Shown here: in pieces, positions 8,666-16,075 of the stretch | Position numbering within the stretch: the first letter of the stretch is position 1 | Layout: each line of letters begins with the position of its first letter | Notes under the pieces: model-generated | The model's input: the letters and a program-made list of their open reading frames with translations, nothing else | Databases searched by the model: none | Told to the model about the DNA's origin: nothing | Translations under genes and position numbers: made by a program | Assembly (NCBI GenBank): GCA_965225955.1 | Contig: CBDDBX010000017.1 | Span: 19,044-83,043 of the forward strand | Length of the DNA: 64,000 nt | Reading direction: 5' to 3' | Origin: CBDDBX01 sp965225955 | GTDB taxonomy: Bacteria > Acidobacteriota > Aminicenantia > UBA2199

Positions 8666-9609
8666 TTCAGGGAAACCGGAAGCTTGTTGCCCATTGCATA
8701 ACAGTGAGGGGTCATAGCTTTTTTGGATTGAGGCTGAAACTCCTTAATAAGGAGAACAGAGCCTTCACCACAACATATGGCAAGAGCATGTTTTCCAAGA
8801 TCTATTATGTCACCGGGAAAGCTCCCTTCAGGAATGTGGCTGCATACAGATGGTGCTTCAGAAGCTTCAATAACCTTGAACTTCTTACCGTCCATTGTGA
8901 AACAGAGACAGGGCCAGTGATGAAATGCTCTCATTTTATCAAGAATGGTACTGGCAGACATTGTCCAGTCTATCTCCCCTTCGGATTTTGAAACAGGTGG
9001 TGCAAATGTAGCCTGGGAGTGATCCTGTTTTCTTAAATCCAGTTCTCCTGCAGAAATTTTATTAAGAGTGTCGGTCAGGAAAGGTGCTCCAAGTCGACTA
9101 AGCATTGCCCAAAGTGATTGGGTAGTATCCTTTTCGCCAATGGGAAAAGTAGTCTGGGACCATATAGCTCCTGCATCCATTTTTTTATTAATCTGAAAAA
9201 TAGTTATGCCGGTTTCCTTATCTCCGTTCTCTATAGCTCTCTGAACAGGTGCAGCACCACGATATTGTGGAAGCAGGGAGAAGTGGACGTTAATTGCCCT
9301 GTATTTCGGAATTGTATAGACACTTTTTGATATAAGTCTGCCATAAGCTATTACTACAAAGAAATCTGCATTAATGCTTCTGAGTTGTTCAACTACTTCA
9401 GGTTCATTGAGATCTGATGGCTGAATGTAATCAATGTTGTGTTCTATTGCATACTGCTTTACTGCAGGAGGAATCAGCTGTTTTTTTCTCCCCCCTCTGG
9501 CATCGGGTTGAGTAACAATCAGAGGTATCTCAAAATTCTCTTTCAGATGGTCAATAAAAGGCAGACAGATATCTGAGGTACCAAAGAAAACAATTTTACC
9601 ATTCGCCAT
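8662..9609 (-). CDS. fmt: Methionyl-tRNA formyltransferase
   Basis: 315 residues, normal length. The N-terminal formyltransferase domain has IVFFGTSDICLPFI at the start, the GRLI segment, and the catalytic Asn-His-Asp arrangement (INVHFSLLPQYRGAAPVQRA) with ETGITIFQINKKMDAG. A C-terminal tRNA-binding domain follows. It formylates initiator Met-tRNA using 10-formyl-THF. The gene starts 14 nt inside def, with AAGAG just ahead of the ATG. Confidence 0.95.
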   Translation of the reverse strand: MANGKIVFFGTSDICLPFIDHLKENFEIPLIVTQPDARGGRKKQLIPPAVKQYAIEHNIDYIQPSDLNEPEVVEQLRSINADFFVVIAYGRLISKSVYTIPKYRAINVHFSLLPQYRGAAPVQRAIENGDKETGITIFQINKKMDAGAIWSQTTFPIGEKDTTQSLWAMLSRLGAPFLTDTLNKISAGELDLRKQDHSQATFAPPVSKSEGEIDWTMSASTILDKMRAFHHWPCLCFTMDGKKFKVIEASEAPSVCSHIPEGSFPGDIIDLGKHALAICCGEGSVLLIKEFQPQSKKAMTPHCYAMGNKLPVSLK

Positions 9610-10114
9610 CTCTTATCAGCCTTTTAATCTGTTTCTTTGCCATCTGGCGTTTCAGACTCGATACTCTGTCAACAATAACTTTACCCAGAAGGTGATCAAT
9701 CTCGTGCTGGATAACACGGGCAGTAAAACCTTCATACTCTCTTTGAAACTCTTTACCATCAATATCAATTGCCTTTACCAGAATCCGGGTGCTTCTGTGT
9801 ACTTTCAGAAGGAGCCCCGGCAGGGAAAGACAGCCCTCTTCTCCCATTTCACCACCTTCCTGTTCCAGGATTTCAGGATTAATGAGAGTAAAAAGGTGGC
9901 CTGATTCATCACCACCAGTAGGATCGACTACAACCATAGAAATTGAGTGCCCTACCTGAGGAGCTGCAAGACCAACTCCCTGATTCTCGTACATGAAGTC
10001 AGGCATACTCTTTGTAAGAGATACAATATCGTCATCAATATTGATAATTGGAGATGATGGTTTTGCCAGAATTTCTTCTCCATATTTATGTATAATTAGA
10101 TTAGTTGCGCTCAT
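9596..10114 (-). CDS. def: Peptide deformylase
   Basis: 172 residues from the ATG at 10114. The three deformylase motifs are present: GVGLAAPQVG, EEGCLSLPG (metal Cys) and QHEIDHLLGK (HExxH). It removes the formyl group from nascent proteins, working with fmt next door. The frame is open 12 codons further upstream, but that stretch is the promoter itself: TTGACA and TATAAT in consensus with 17-nt spacing, the -10 box ending 7 nt before this ATG. The mRNA should therefore be leaderless, and there is no Shine-Dalgarno sequence. Confidence 0.95.
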   Translation of the reverse strand: MSATNLIIHKYGEEILAKPSSPIINIDDDIVSLTKSMPDFMYENQGVGLAAPQVGHSISMVVVDPTGGDESGHLFTLINPEILEQEGGEMGEEGCLSLPGLLLKVHRSTRILVKAIDIDGKEFQREYEGFTARVIQHEIDHLLGKVIVDRVSSLKRQMAKKQIKRLIRDGEW

Positions 10115-10121
10115 ACAAAGG

Positions 10122-10150
10122 ATTATAAGTTTATAAACCGGTAGTGTCAA
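10122..10150 (-). promoter_or_regulatory. Consensus sigma-70 promoter of the def operon (leaderless)
   Basis: On the minus strand TTGACA (10150-10145), a 17-nt spacer and TATAAT (10127-10122) match the consensus perfectly. Only 7 nt separate the -10 box from the def ATG, so transcription should begin at or next to the A of the start codon. Confidence 0.85.
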
Positions 10151-10179
10151 TTGAAAAAAGCGCCCTTATATGATATAGA
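10151..10179 (+). promoter_or_regulatory. Divergent promoter of the sigma-54 activator gene
   Basis: TTGAAA (10151-10156), 17-nt spacer, TATAGA (10174-10179). The -35 box directly abuts the def -35 box on the other strand, so the two promoters share one recognition centre. The start codon is 9 nt past the -10 box, giving a leader of about 2-3 nt. Confidence 0.65.
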
Positions 10180-10188
10180 AAGGTTATC

Positions 10189-11541
10189 ATGAAAGTAGAT
10201 GGCAAAGTGTTAATAATTGAATCTGCCATATCTGACAAGTTTAAGAGGATGGCTGCTACCGGAGTGGGAACCGTCGGCTTTGAGGATCTGAAGAGCAGGA
10301 GTGAAGAGTATAATAAAGCTCTTGTTTTTATGCCCTGCAGCAGGGATTACAACTCTTCAGTAAGAGAAGCTTTACTGGTTAATCCGGGAATTGTATTTGC
10401 TCTTCTGCTTGATGAAACTACAGATCAGAAAGATATTGTTGAACTTGTTAAGTGCGGAGTTACAGAGACTGTTCAGCTTGAAGATACAGAAAATATAAAA
10501 GCTCTGATGGATAGATTCTTTTCAGAAGAGTCCGATGCAGAGCAGATATATCGCAATAACCTCATTAATAAATACAGAGATGCCGGAATAATTACCAATT
10601 CACCGGAAATGGCTGAGATTTTTGGTAAGATAGATAAAATTTCCGCTACAGGCTCTACAGTTCTTATATATGGTGAAAATGGTACAGGTAAAGAGCTTAT
10701 CGCAAGAAGTATTCACCATTTCAGTAAGAGAAATGAGTATCGGTTTGTAGGAGTTAATACAGGAGCTATTCCTGAAAACCTTCTGGAAGATGAGCTTTTT
10801 GGTCATGTTAAAGGTGCTTTTACTTCTGCTGTAAAAGACAGAAAGGGTAAATTTGAACACGCTCACCGGGGAACAATCTTTCTGGATGAGATTTCCAATA
10901 TGCCTCAGCTCCTTCAGGTTAAACTCCTGAGAATTCTTCAGGAAAGGGAGTTTGAGAGAGTCGGGGACAATGTCACTGTTTCTGTTGATGTAAGAGTTAT
11001 TGCTGCAACTAACAAAGATCTCTATGATATGGTTAAAGAAGAGACTTTCAGGGAAGACCTCTACTACAGACTGAATGTAATTCCTCTGAAGATCCCACCT
11101 CTCAGAGAGCGTAAAAGTGATATTCCCATACTTGCAAACTTTTTTATACGCAAGTATTGCCAGATAAATGATCTGGAGTTAAAAAGTCTTACTATTCCTG
11201 CAATAAGAGTGCTACAGGCATATTCATGGCCAGGTAATGTAAGGCAGCTGGAAAATATTATGGAAAGGATGGTTGTAATGAACCCTCTTGAATCGATTTT
11301 CCAGCCTTCAGATATTCCTGAAGAGGTTAAGCCTGAAGTAACTAAAACCCCAGGTGAAGGCTTTGTGCCGGAAGATATTCCTGATGAAGGAGTTTCCCTT
11401 CAGGAAATTGTAAAGAATGTTGAGAAGAAGCTTATTCTTAATAGTCTTGAAAAAACCTCCTGGAATAAACAGAAAGCAGCCAATCTGCTTAATATTAAAC
11501 GAACTACCCTTATTGAGAAGATAAAAAAGATTCAGCAGTAA
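10189..11541 (+). CDS. Sigma-54-dependent transcription activator with degenerate receiver
   Basis: 450 residues. Residues 1-115 look like a receiver fold (VLIIESAIS at the start, then strand-like ALVFMPC and VFALLLDETT) but the phosphoacceptor Asp position reads ALVFMPCSR and the acidic pair is reduced, so phosphorylation seems unlikely. The AAA+ domain has Walker A GENGTGKE, the sigma-54 contact loop GAFTSA, Walker B GTIFLDEIS, the arginine-finger region REDLYYRLNVIPLKIPPLRER and WPGNVRQLEN. The C-terminus is a Fis-type helix-turn-helix (KAANLLNIKRTTLIEKIKK). Target genes are unknown; the family usually controls envelope, motility or stress genes. Confidence 0.9.
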   Translation: MKVDGKVLIIESAISDKFKRMAATGVGTVGFEDLKSRSEEYNKALVFMPCSRDYNSSVREALLVNPGIVFALLLDETTDQKDIVELVKCGVTETVQLEDTENIKALMDRFFSEESDAEQIYRNNLINKYRDAGIITNSPEMAEIFGKIDKISATGSTVLIYGENGTGKELIARSIHHFSKRNEYRFVGVNTGAIPENLLEDELFGHVKGAFTSAVKDRKGKFEHAHRGTIFLDEISNMPQLLQVKLLRILQEREFERVGDNVTVSVDVRVIAATNKDLYDMVKEETFREDLYYRLNVIPLKIPPLRERKSDIPILANFFIRKYCQINDLELKSLTIPAIRVLQAYSWPGNVRQLENIMERMVVMNPLESIFQPSDIPEEVKPEVTKTPGEGFVPEDIPDEGVSLQEIVKNVEKKLILNSLEKTSWNKQKAANLLNIKRTTLIEKIKKIQQ

Positions 11542-11703
11542 GGAGGTTGTCTCAAAACTGGTTTAAAAAAGAACTTAACGCGCATGCGCGCGAATAAGAG
11601 TGAGAAAATATTAAAAAATTCTTAAAAAACGGATATAATCTTTTTTACGGATTTTTTAATGGAATTTTTAATGAACACTAACGTAAGGTGGTTTTGGGGC
11701 AGC
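11542..11703. repeat. Intergenic repeat A, copy 1 (TGTCTCAAAAC ends)
   Basis: Starts with GAGGTTGTCTCAAAACTG and ends AAGGTGGTTTTGGGGCAGC, which are imperfect inverted copies of each other. The interior (TTAACGCGCATGCGCGCGAAT, A/T-rich tract, ACGGATTTTTTAATG, AAGGTGGTTTTG) matches the copy after mutL in order. It fills the gap between the sigma-54 activator and mutL. Confidence 0.7.
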
Positions 11704-11729
11704 AATCAGAGCTGTGCTCAGGAGTTTAA

Positions 11730-13511
11730 ATGGGAAAGGTAAAACAGTTAAAACCGGAAGTATACAATAAAATAGCTGCAGGTGAGGTTGTTGAGAGGCC
11801 TCTGTCTGTAGTAAAGGAACTTGTTGAGAATGCTATTGATGCTGGTGCAGATGAGATCACTATTGAGCTTATTGAAGCCGGACGCCGATCTATCAGAATC
11901 AGGGATAACGGAGAAGGCTTTCATGAAGACGATGTTGAGCAGGCATTTCAGAGGCATTCTACTTCAAAATTCACTGAATTGAGGGATTTTGACAAGCTGG
12001 CAACTCTGGGGTTCCGTGGCGAAGCACTACCTTCAGTTCTTGAGGTTTCCAGAATAGAACTCAGAAGCTCTGATAATGATAGTGGAAGTGGAATAAGAGT
12101 TCTTTTTGAAGATAATCAGGTTGTTGAGAAAGAGGCAATTGCTTTTAATAAAGGAACTTCAATTGAGGTAAGGGATCTGTTCTACAATTTCCCTGTAAGG
12201 AGGAAATTCCTCAAGAGTGACAGAACTGAGCAGAATCAGATTGTAACTTATCTGGAACAGGCAGCTCTGGTAAATTCCACTATAGCTTTCACTCTCAGAA
12301 ATAATGGACGGGAGATATTCTCTTATAGAAAGAGTAGTGATCTTAAAGACAGGATTTTTCAGGTTCTGGGAAAAGAGCTTCTTGAAGGTATGCAGGAGGT
12401 GGATTACGAAGATGGTGGTTACAGGTTAAAAGGTTATGTGTCAAAGCTTAATACAGGTATCTCAACAAAAAAGAAGCAGTTCTTTTTTGTTAACAGCAGG
12501 CCTGTAAGAGAGAAAACCCTGTACGCAGCTCTGAATAACACCTTTACCCGTTTTCTGGAAAAGCACAGGTATCCTGCTGCTGTTATTCTTATGGATGTGC
12601 CTCCTGTTGATATAGATGTGAATATTCATCCAATGAAACTTGAAGTTAAGTTCCGTGATACTTCCCTTATTTTTGGTGTAGTAAAAGAGGCTGTGAAATC
12701 CTCCTTTTATAAATTGCCGGCAACTGATGAGGAGTATGAAGCTGAACTGGCTGAAGATATGGAGAACCGTAAAGTCGAAACTGCAATCAATTCAGAAAAA
12801 ACTCATGAAACATCCAGAACTCCTGTGACAAAAGAGCAACTTTATAATATCCCGACTCCAGCTATGGATTTTGTTAAAGACAGTGGCTATAAAGAGCCTT
12901 CCCAGGTAACACTATTTGATGTGGAAGAGGTGGATACCCGGGAAGATGAGATTGAATTTAATATACTGGGGCAATATAACGACTCATACATAATTATTGA
13001 GAAAGATGGTGAACTTATGGTAGTTGACCAGCACAATGCTCATGAAAGAGCCAACTATGATAATTATGTAAAAGCTTTCAGAAATGGTGTAGTTGATACA
13101 GTTGCTCCGCTTTTTCCCAGAATAATTGAGTTAACTGCTTCAGAAATTGACGGACTGGATGAAGCAAAACTTGAACTTCTCAACAGACTTGGTTTTGAGT
13201 TGAGGGATATGGGAGGCAGGAGTTATGATATTAAAAGATATCCTGCTATTCTGAAAGAGAAAGAGATTGTCGATACAGTAAGAGAGCTCCTCTCTATTGA
13301 AGGGAGTGATGAGAAACTTGAAGAGAAGCTGTTTGCCACAGTTTCATGTAAAAGTGCTATAAAAATTAATCATAAACTTCACCAGTCGGAAATGCATAAA
13401 ATTGTTGAAAACCTGTTTAAAACAGAGAACCCTTGGTTCTGTCCCCACAGGCGACCTATTATTATCCGTATGAGTCTGGAAGATATCGAAAAGAAGATGA
13501 AGCGACGTTAG
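11730..13511 (+). CDS. mutL: DNA mismatch repair protein MutL
   Basis: 593 residues. The GHKL ATPase domain has IAAGEVVERPLSVVKELVENAIDAG, DNGEGF and GFRGEAL; a linker of about 100 residues follows; the C-terminal dimerisation domain starts near residue 400. Candidate endonuclease/zinc-site motifs are VVDQHNAHERANYDNY (canonical DQHA-X2-E-X4-E, here with Asn for Ala and Asp for the last Glu), SCKSAIK and FCPHRRP. Nicking activity is thus plausible but the first motif is off-consensus. The start has CAGGAG 5 nt upstream. Repeat-A elements bracket the gene. It works with mutS (24.5 kb). Confidence 0.95.
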   Translation: MGKVKQLKPEVYNKIAAGEVVERPLSVVKELVENAIDAGADEITIELIEAGRRSIRIRDNGEGFHEDDVEQAFQRHSTSKFTELRDFDKLATLGFRGEALPSVLEVSRIELRSSDNDSGSGIRVLFEDNQVVEKEAIAFNKGTSIEVRDLFYNFPVRRKFLKSDRTEQNQIVTYLEQAALVNSTIAFTLRNNGREIFSYRKSSDLKDRIFQVLGKELLEGMQEVDYEDGGYRLKGYVSKLNTGISTKKKQFFFVNSRPVREKTLYAALNNTFTRFLEKHRYPAAVILMDVPPVDIDVNIHPMKLEVKFRDTSLIFGVVKEAVKSSFYKLPATDEEYEAELAEDMENRKVETAINSEKTHETSRTPVTKEQLYNIPTPAMDFVKDSGYKEPSQVTLFDVEEVDTREDEIEFNILGQYNDSYIIIEKDGELMVVDQHNAHERANYDNYVKAFRNGVVDTVAPLFPRIIELTASEIDGLDEAKLELLNRLGFELRDMGGRSYDIKRYPAILKEKEIVDTVRELLSIEGSDEKLEEKLFATVSCKSAIKINHKLHQSEMHKIVENLFKTENPWFCPHRRPIIIRMSLEDIEKKMKRR

Positions 13512-13673
13512 AGGCTGTCTCAAAACTCATTTAATCTTGTTAAACCGCGAATATACGCAAATAGAAAACAAAAGAATGTTAAAAAAACAGTAAAATTTCT
13601 ATTGTATCGTTCTTTACTCTTTTTTTAACGGATTTTTCTAATGTACGCTAAGTTAAGGTGGTTTTGAAACCGT
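13509..13673. repeat. Intergenic repeat A, copy 2
   Basis: Begins GAGGCTGTCTCAAAACTC right at the mutL stop and ends AAGGTGGTTTTGAAACCG; ends are imperfect inverted repeats. Interior words (TTAAACCGCGAATA, AACGGATTTTTCTAATG, ACGCTAAGTTAAGGTGG) align with copy 1. Confidence 0.7.
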
Positions 13674-13677
13674 TTTG

Positions 13678-14577
13678 TTAATCTTCTCCCCGGGGGTGGT
13701 ACTTGTCGTAAATATTCTGGATACTCTCTTTTGCAAGATGAGTATATATCTCTGTAGTAGTTATACTGGAATGCCCAAGCATCATCTGTATTGACCTGAG
13801 ATCTGCTCCTTTCTCCAGAAGGTGGGTTGCAAAAGAGTGACGTAATGTGTGAGGTGACAGAGTAGAACTTATGCCCAGTTTTGCAGCATAACCTTTTATG
13901 ATCTTCCATAAACCCTGACGACTTATCTGACCTCCGTTACGATTCAGAAAAAGAAAGTTTCCGGCCTGTTTTTTACCAAGAGCTGTACGCCCTTTTTCTA
14001 CATACTCTCTAATGTGGTGAATGGCAGTATCTCCAATGGGAACAATTCTTTCCTTACCACCTTTACCGGTTATTCGCAGGAAGCTCTCCTCAAGATAGAG
14101 AGCTTCAAAAGATAGAGCTCCAAGTTCAGATATTCTCAAACCAGTTGCATACATAAGTTCAAGCATTGCTTTATCTCTGAGTCCATAAGGACTTGAAAGA
14201 TCTGGAAGCTGAAGAAGCAGCTCAACCTGTTCCAGAGTGAGGTATTTGGGGAGAGGTTTCCATTTTTTGGGAAGAGGCACTCCGTTAAAAGGATTGTAAT
14301 CTATTTTCTCACTTGAAATAAGAAATCTGTAAAAGGCTTTTAATGAAGATATTATATGAGCCTGAGTCTGCACAGAGATGCCTTTTGCCACTTCACCTCT
14401 TACAAAATCCAGAGCCTCAGTTTCCCTCAGTTTCAGGAAGTTCAGTTTCTTCTTTTCTGTGAATTCATGGAGTTTCCGGATCTCCTGAAGATAAGATATC
14501 CAGGTGTTTTCTGCAAGACCGCTCTCAAAAAGTATATAGTAACGGAACTGATCCAGCACATTGTCAAAGCTACTCAT
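13678..14577 (-). CDS. Tyrosine recombinase XerC/XerD
   Basis: 299 residues, typical Xer length. An N-terminal SAM-like core-binding domain (1-105) precedes the catalytic domain. Catalytic residues visible: Arg in ATGLRISEL, Lys in ITGKGGKER, His and Arg in HTLRHSFATHL, His in MMLGHSSITTT and the nucleophile Tyr in EIYTHL. It resolves chromosome dimers at dif; XerC versus XerD cannot be told without a tree. The -10 box TAAAAT (14584-14589) ends 6 nt before the ATG and no Shine-Dalgarno is present, so a leaderless message is likely, although the -35 box is poor. Confidence 0.92.
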   Translation of the reverse strand: MSSFDNVLDQFRYYILFESGLAENTWISYLQEIRKLHEFTEKKKLNFLKLRETEALDFVRGEVAKGISVQTQAHIISSLKAFYRFLISSEKIDYNPFNGVPLPKKWKPLPKYLTLEQVELLLQLPDLSSPYGLRDKAMLELMYATGLRISELGALSFEALYLEESFLRITGKGGKERIVPIGDTAIHHIREYVEKGRTALGKKQAGNFLFLNRNGGQISRQGLWKIIKGYAAKLGISSTLSPHTLRHSFATHLLEKGADLRSIQMMLGHSSITTTEIYTHLAKESIQNIYDKYHPRGED

Positions 14578-14652
14578 AAAACAATTTTATCACAGATTAA
14601 GATTGTCGTATTTGCTGCAGTTGTATTTGATTCTTCACTCGATGAGGTGCAA

Positions 14653-14964
14653 CTATTTAAATACAGGTGGAGCTTTCCAGTTAATGGGTTCTTTATCAAA
14701 TCTATATTGTAGTCTTCCCAGAACAGTTTCCCATGCTTTGTTGAAGTACTGGAATGCTTTCATCCTCTCACCACTGAAGGAAGTAGCGAAGCGTATGACT
14801 GAAAATATAGGTGAGATGGGTGGCGCGTCAGCGTTCTCCTTTTCCTTCCCATACCCCAGCCTACATGAGTTAGTATAACTTCAGTTTTATCTTTAACAGG
14901 TTTCAGATTAATAACGACCCAGGTATGACTGTTTCTGATAGTCTTCAGATGAGGAGGATTATTC
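14653..14964 (-). pseudogene. SRPBCC paralogue remnant, C-terminal part only, split by a repeat
   Basis: On the minus strand this encodes the end of a second copy of the neighbouring SRPBCC gene: shared segments include NPPHLKTIRNSHTWVV, LKPVKDKTEVILTHVGWGMG and, after a break, YFNKAWETVLGRLQYRFDK, ending PPVFK-stop. The reading frame is interrupted at about 14765-14845 by an 80-bp repeat absent from the intact gene, and the whole N-terminal half is missing, replaced at 14965 by another copy of the same repeat. The last codons differ from the intact gene, so this is an old diverged duplicate, not an assembly echo. Confidence 0.8.
14765..14845 (+). repeat. CTCACC/GGTGAG repeat (family C), inserted in the SRPBCC remnant
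   Basis: About 80 bp starting TCTCACCACTGAAGGAAG and continuing GACTGAAAATATAGGTGAG, ATGGG and CGCGTCAGCGTT. Comparison with the intact gene (15155-15200) shows the insertion point: sequence before (GCTTTCATCC) and after (CCCCAGCCTACATG) is shared. CTCACC and GGTGAG form an inverted pair. Confidence 0.75.
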
Positions 14965-15048
14965 CTCTCGCCACTGAATGAGGGAGCGTAGCGGAGGAGT
15001 GAAAATATAGGCGAGATGGGCACAGCGAGGAACGCAGCTGTCTCCTAA
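14965..15048 (+). repeat. CTCACC/GGTGAG repeat (family C), second copy
   Basis: Starts TCTCGCCACTGAATGAGG, contains GTGAAAATATAGGCGAG and ATGGG, then diverges (CACAGCGAGGAACGCAGC). CTCGCC/GGCGAG is a compensatory variant of the CTCACC/GGTGAG pair in the other copies, so the hairpin is conserved. It truncates the SRPBCC remnant after GGATTATTCC. Confidence 0.7.
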
Positions 15049-15069
15049 TTAAATGTTAGCAGTGAGTAA

Positions 15070-15621
15070 TCATCCGAATTTAGGCGGCTTGTTCCAATCT
15101 ACAACCCCTTTATCAAATCTATATTGTAGTCTTCCCAGAACAGTTTCCCATGCTTTGTTGAAGTACTGGAATGCTTTCATCCACTCTTCCCCCATGCCCC
15201 AGCCTACATGAGTTAGTATAACTTCAGTTTTATTTTTAACAGGCTTCAGAGTAATAACCACCCATGTATGACTGTTCCTGATAGTCTTCAGATGAGGAGG
15301 ATTATTCCAGCTAAACGACAACATCTCCTCCGGCAGATATGAAAGAATTTTGCAGCCTTCACTGCCTCTGCTTCCCACCGGCTCTTGGGGAGCAAAGTAG
15401 AGCTCATATTTCCCGCCAACTGCAAGTTCAATTTCTGTTTCAGGTGCAAAAAAAGTTTTCGCTCCTTCTGTTGTAGTAAGTGCATTCCATACCTTATCGG
15501 GTGTGGCATTGATAATTGCAGCCTTTCTTATTGTTAAACCGGTTTCCATCTTCATCTTCTCTTCTCCATAAGATGATAGGGTTAATAAGCTTATTAGTAA
15601 CATCAGGATTATTCTTTTCAT
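15070..15621 (-). CDS. SRPBCC (AHSA1-like) domain protein with signal peptide
   Basis: 183 residues. The first 19 residues (MKRIILMLLISLLTLSSYG) form a signal peptide. The rest is a START/SRPBCC-type fold of the AHSA1 kind: INATPDKVWNALTTTEGAKTFFAP near the start, then VGGKYELYFAP, ILSYLPEEMLSFSW, and a C-terminal helix KAWETVLGRLQYRFDKG. Ligand unknown; secretion is unusual for this family. Promoter TTGAAA (15656-15651), 17 nt, TAAAGT (15633-15628) ends 6 nt before the ATG, so leaderless. A broken paralogue lies immediately downstream. Confidence 0.8.
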   Translation of the reverse strand: MKRIILMLLISLLTLSSYGEEKMKMETGLTIRKAAIINATPDKVWNALTTTEGAKTFFAPETEIELAVGGKYELYFAPQEPVGSRGSEGCKILSYLPEEMLSFSWNNPPHLKTIRNSHTWVVITLKPVKNKTEVILTHVGWGMGEEWMKAFQYFNKAWETVLGRLQYRFDKGVVDWNKPPKFG

Positions 15622-15627
15622 AATCCC

Positions 15628-15656
15628 ACTTTACATATTATCTGAAAATCTTTCAA
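15628..15656 (-). promoter_or_regulatory. Leaderless promoter of the SRPBCC gene
   Basis: Minus strand TTGAAA, 17-nt spacer, TAAAGT, then GGGATT and ATG. The 6-nt gap puts the start codon at the expected transcription start. Confidence 0.6.
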
Positions 15657-16028
15657 CCAGTAGTGCCGTTTAGATTAGAAGGTGTATCTGCTGAAGGTAT
15701 GTTGGGTAACCGTATTGGTTCAATCTGAATTGATAGAGAGATGCGATTTGTAGGGGAGTATCGAAGTTATGGTTTTACCATAACGGAGTATGCTCCCGTT
15801 TGATATGTCATTCCGGTAAATGGATTCATCTGGAAATTTGTATCTATTATATTCGTATGTATTGGCGTGCATTTGCGTTCAGTTCTTATTTAAATTGCCT
15901 GCCTCTGAGGATCTGCTGAAGGTATGTACGTTTTTTTCTGCTTTGTGTCTATTGGTGTTGATTGGTGGTTCCTTAACAGTGTTTTGCTCTGAAGCTGCTT
16001 CCTGACTGTTTATTTGTTGTTAAGTTGG
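15657..16028. other. Intergenic gap with one large hairpin, no gene seen
   Basis: Holds a nested palindrome at 15753-15796 (GGGAGTAT outer arm, GTTATGGT-TTT-ACCATAAC inner arm, ATGCTCCC outer arm) preceded by GTAG, so it resembles the GTAGGGG repeat family. The word TCTGCTGAAGGTATGT occurs twice in near-identical form (about 15688 and 15911). A 61-codon ORF at 15820-16005 has no RBS and no recognisable content; I do not call it. Confidence 0.5.
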
Positions 16029-16056
16029 TTGACTCTGATTTTAATGGCTGTATAAT
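16029..16056 (+). promoter_or_regulatory. Promoter of the MBL-fold gene
   Basis: TTGACT (16029-16034), 16-nt spacer, TATAAT (16051-16056). The predicted start is about 16063, just ahead of AGGAAG (16065-16070) and the ATG at 16076, so this gene has a very short but Shine-Dalgarno-bearing leader. Confidence 0.6.
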
Positions 16057-16075
16057 GACTTTTCAGGAAGTAATC

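Noticed and set aside
10115..10150. Twelve-codon upstream extension of def
   Set aside because: It coincides with a consensus promoter, and the deformylase fold begins at the later ATG.
14561..14878. 105-codon plus-strand ORF over the SRPBCC remnant
   Set aside because: Antisense to clear homology with the neighbouring gene.
15820..16005. 61-codon hydrophobic ORF
   Set aside because: No RBS, no recognisable signal and located in a repeat-bearing gap.
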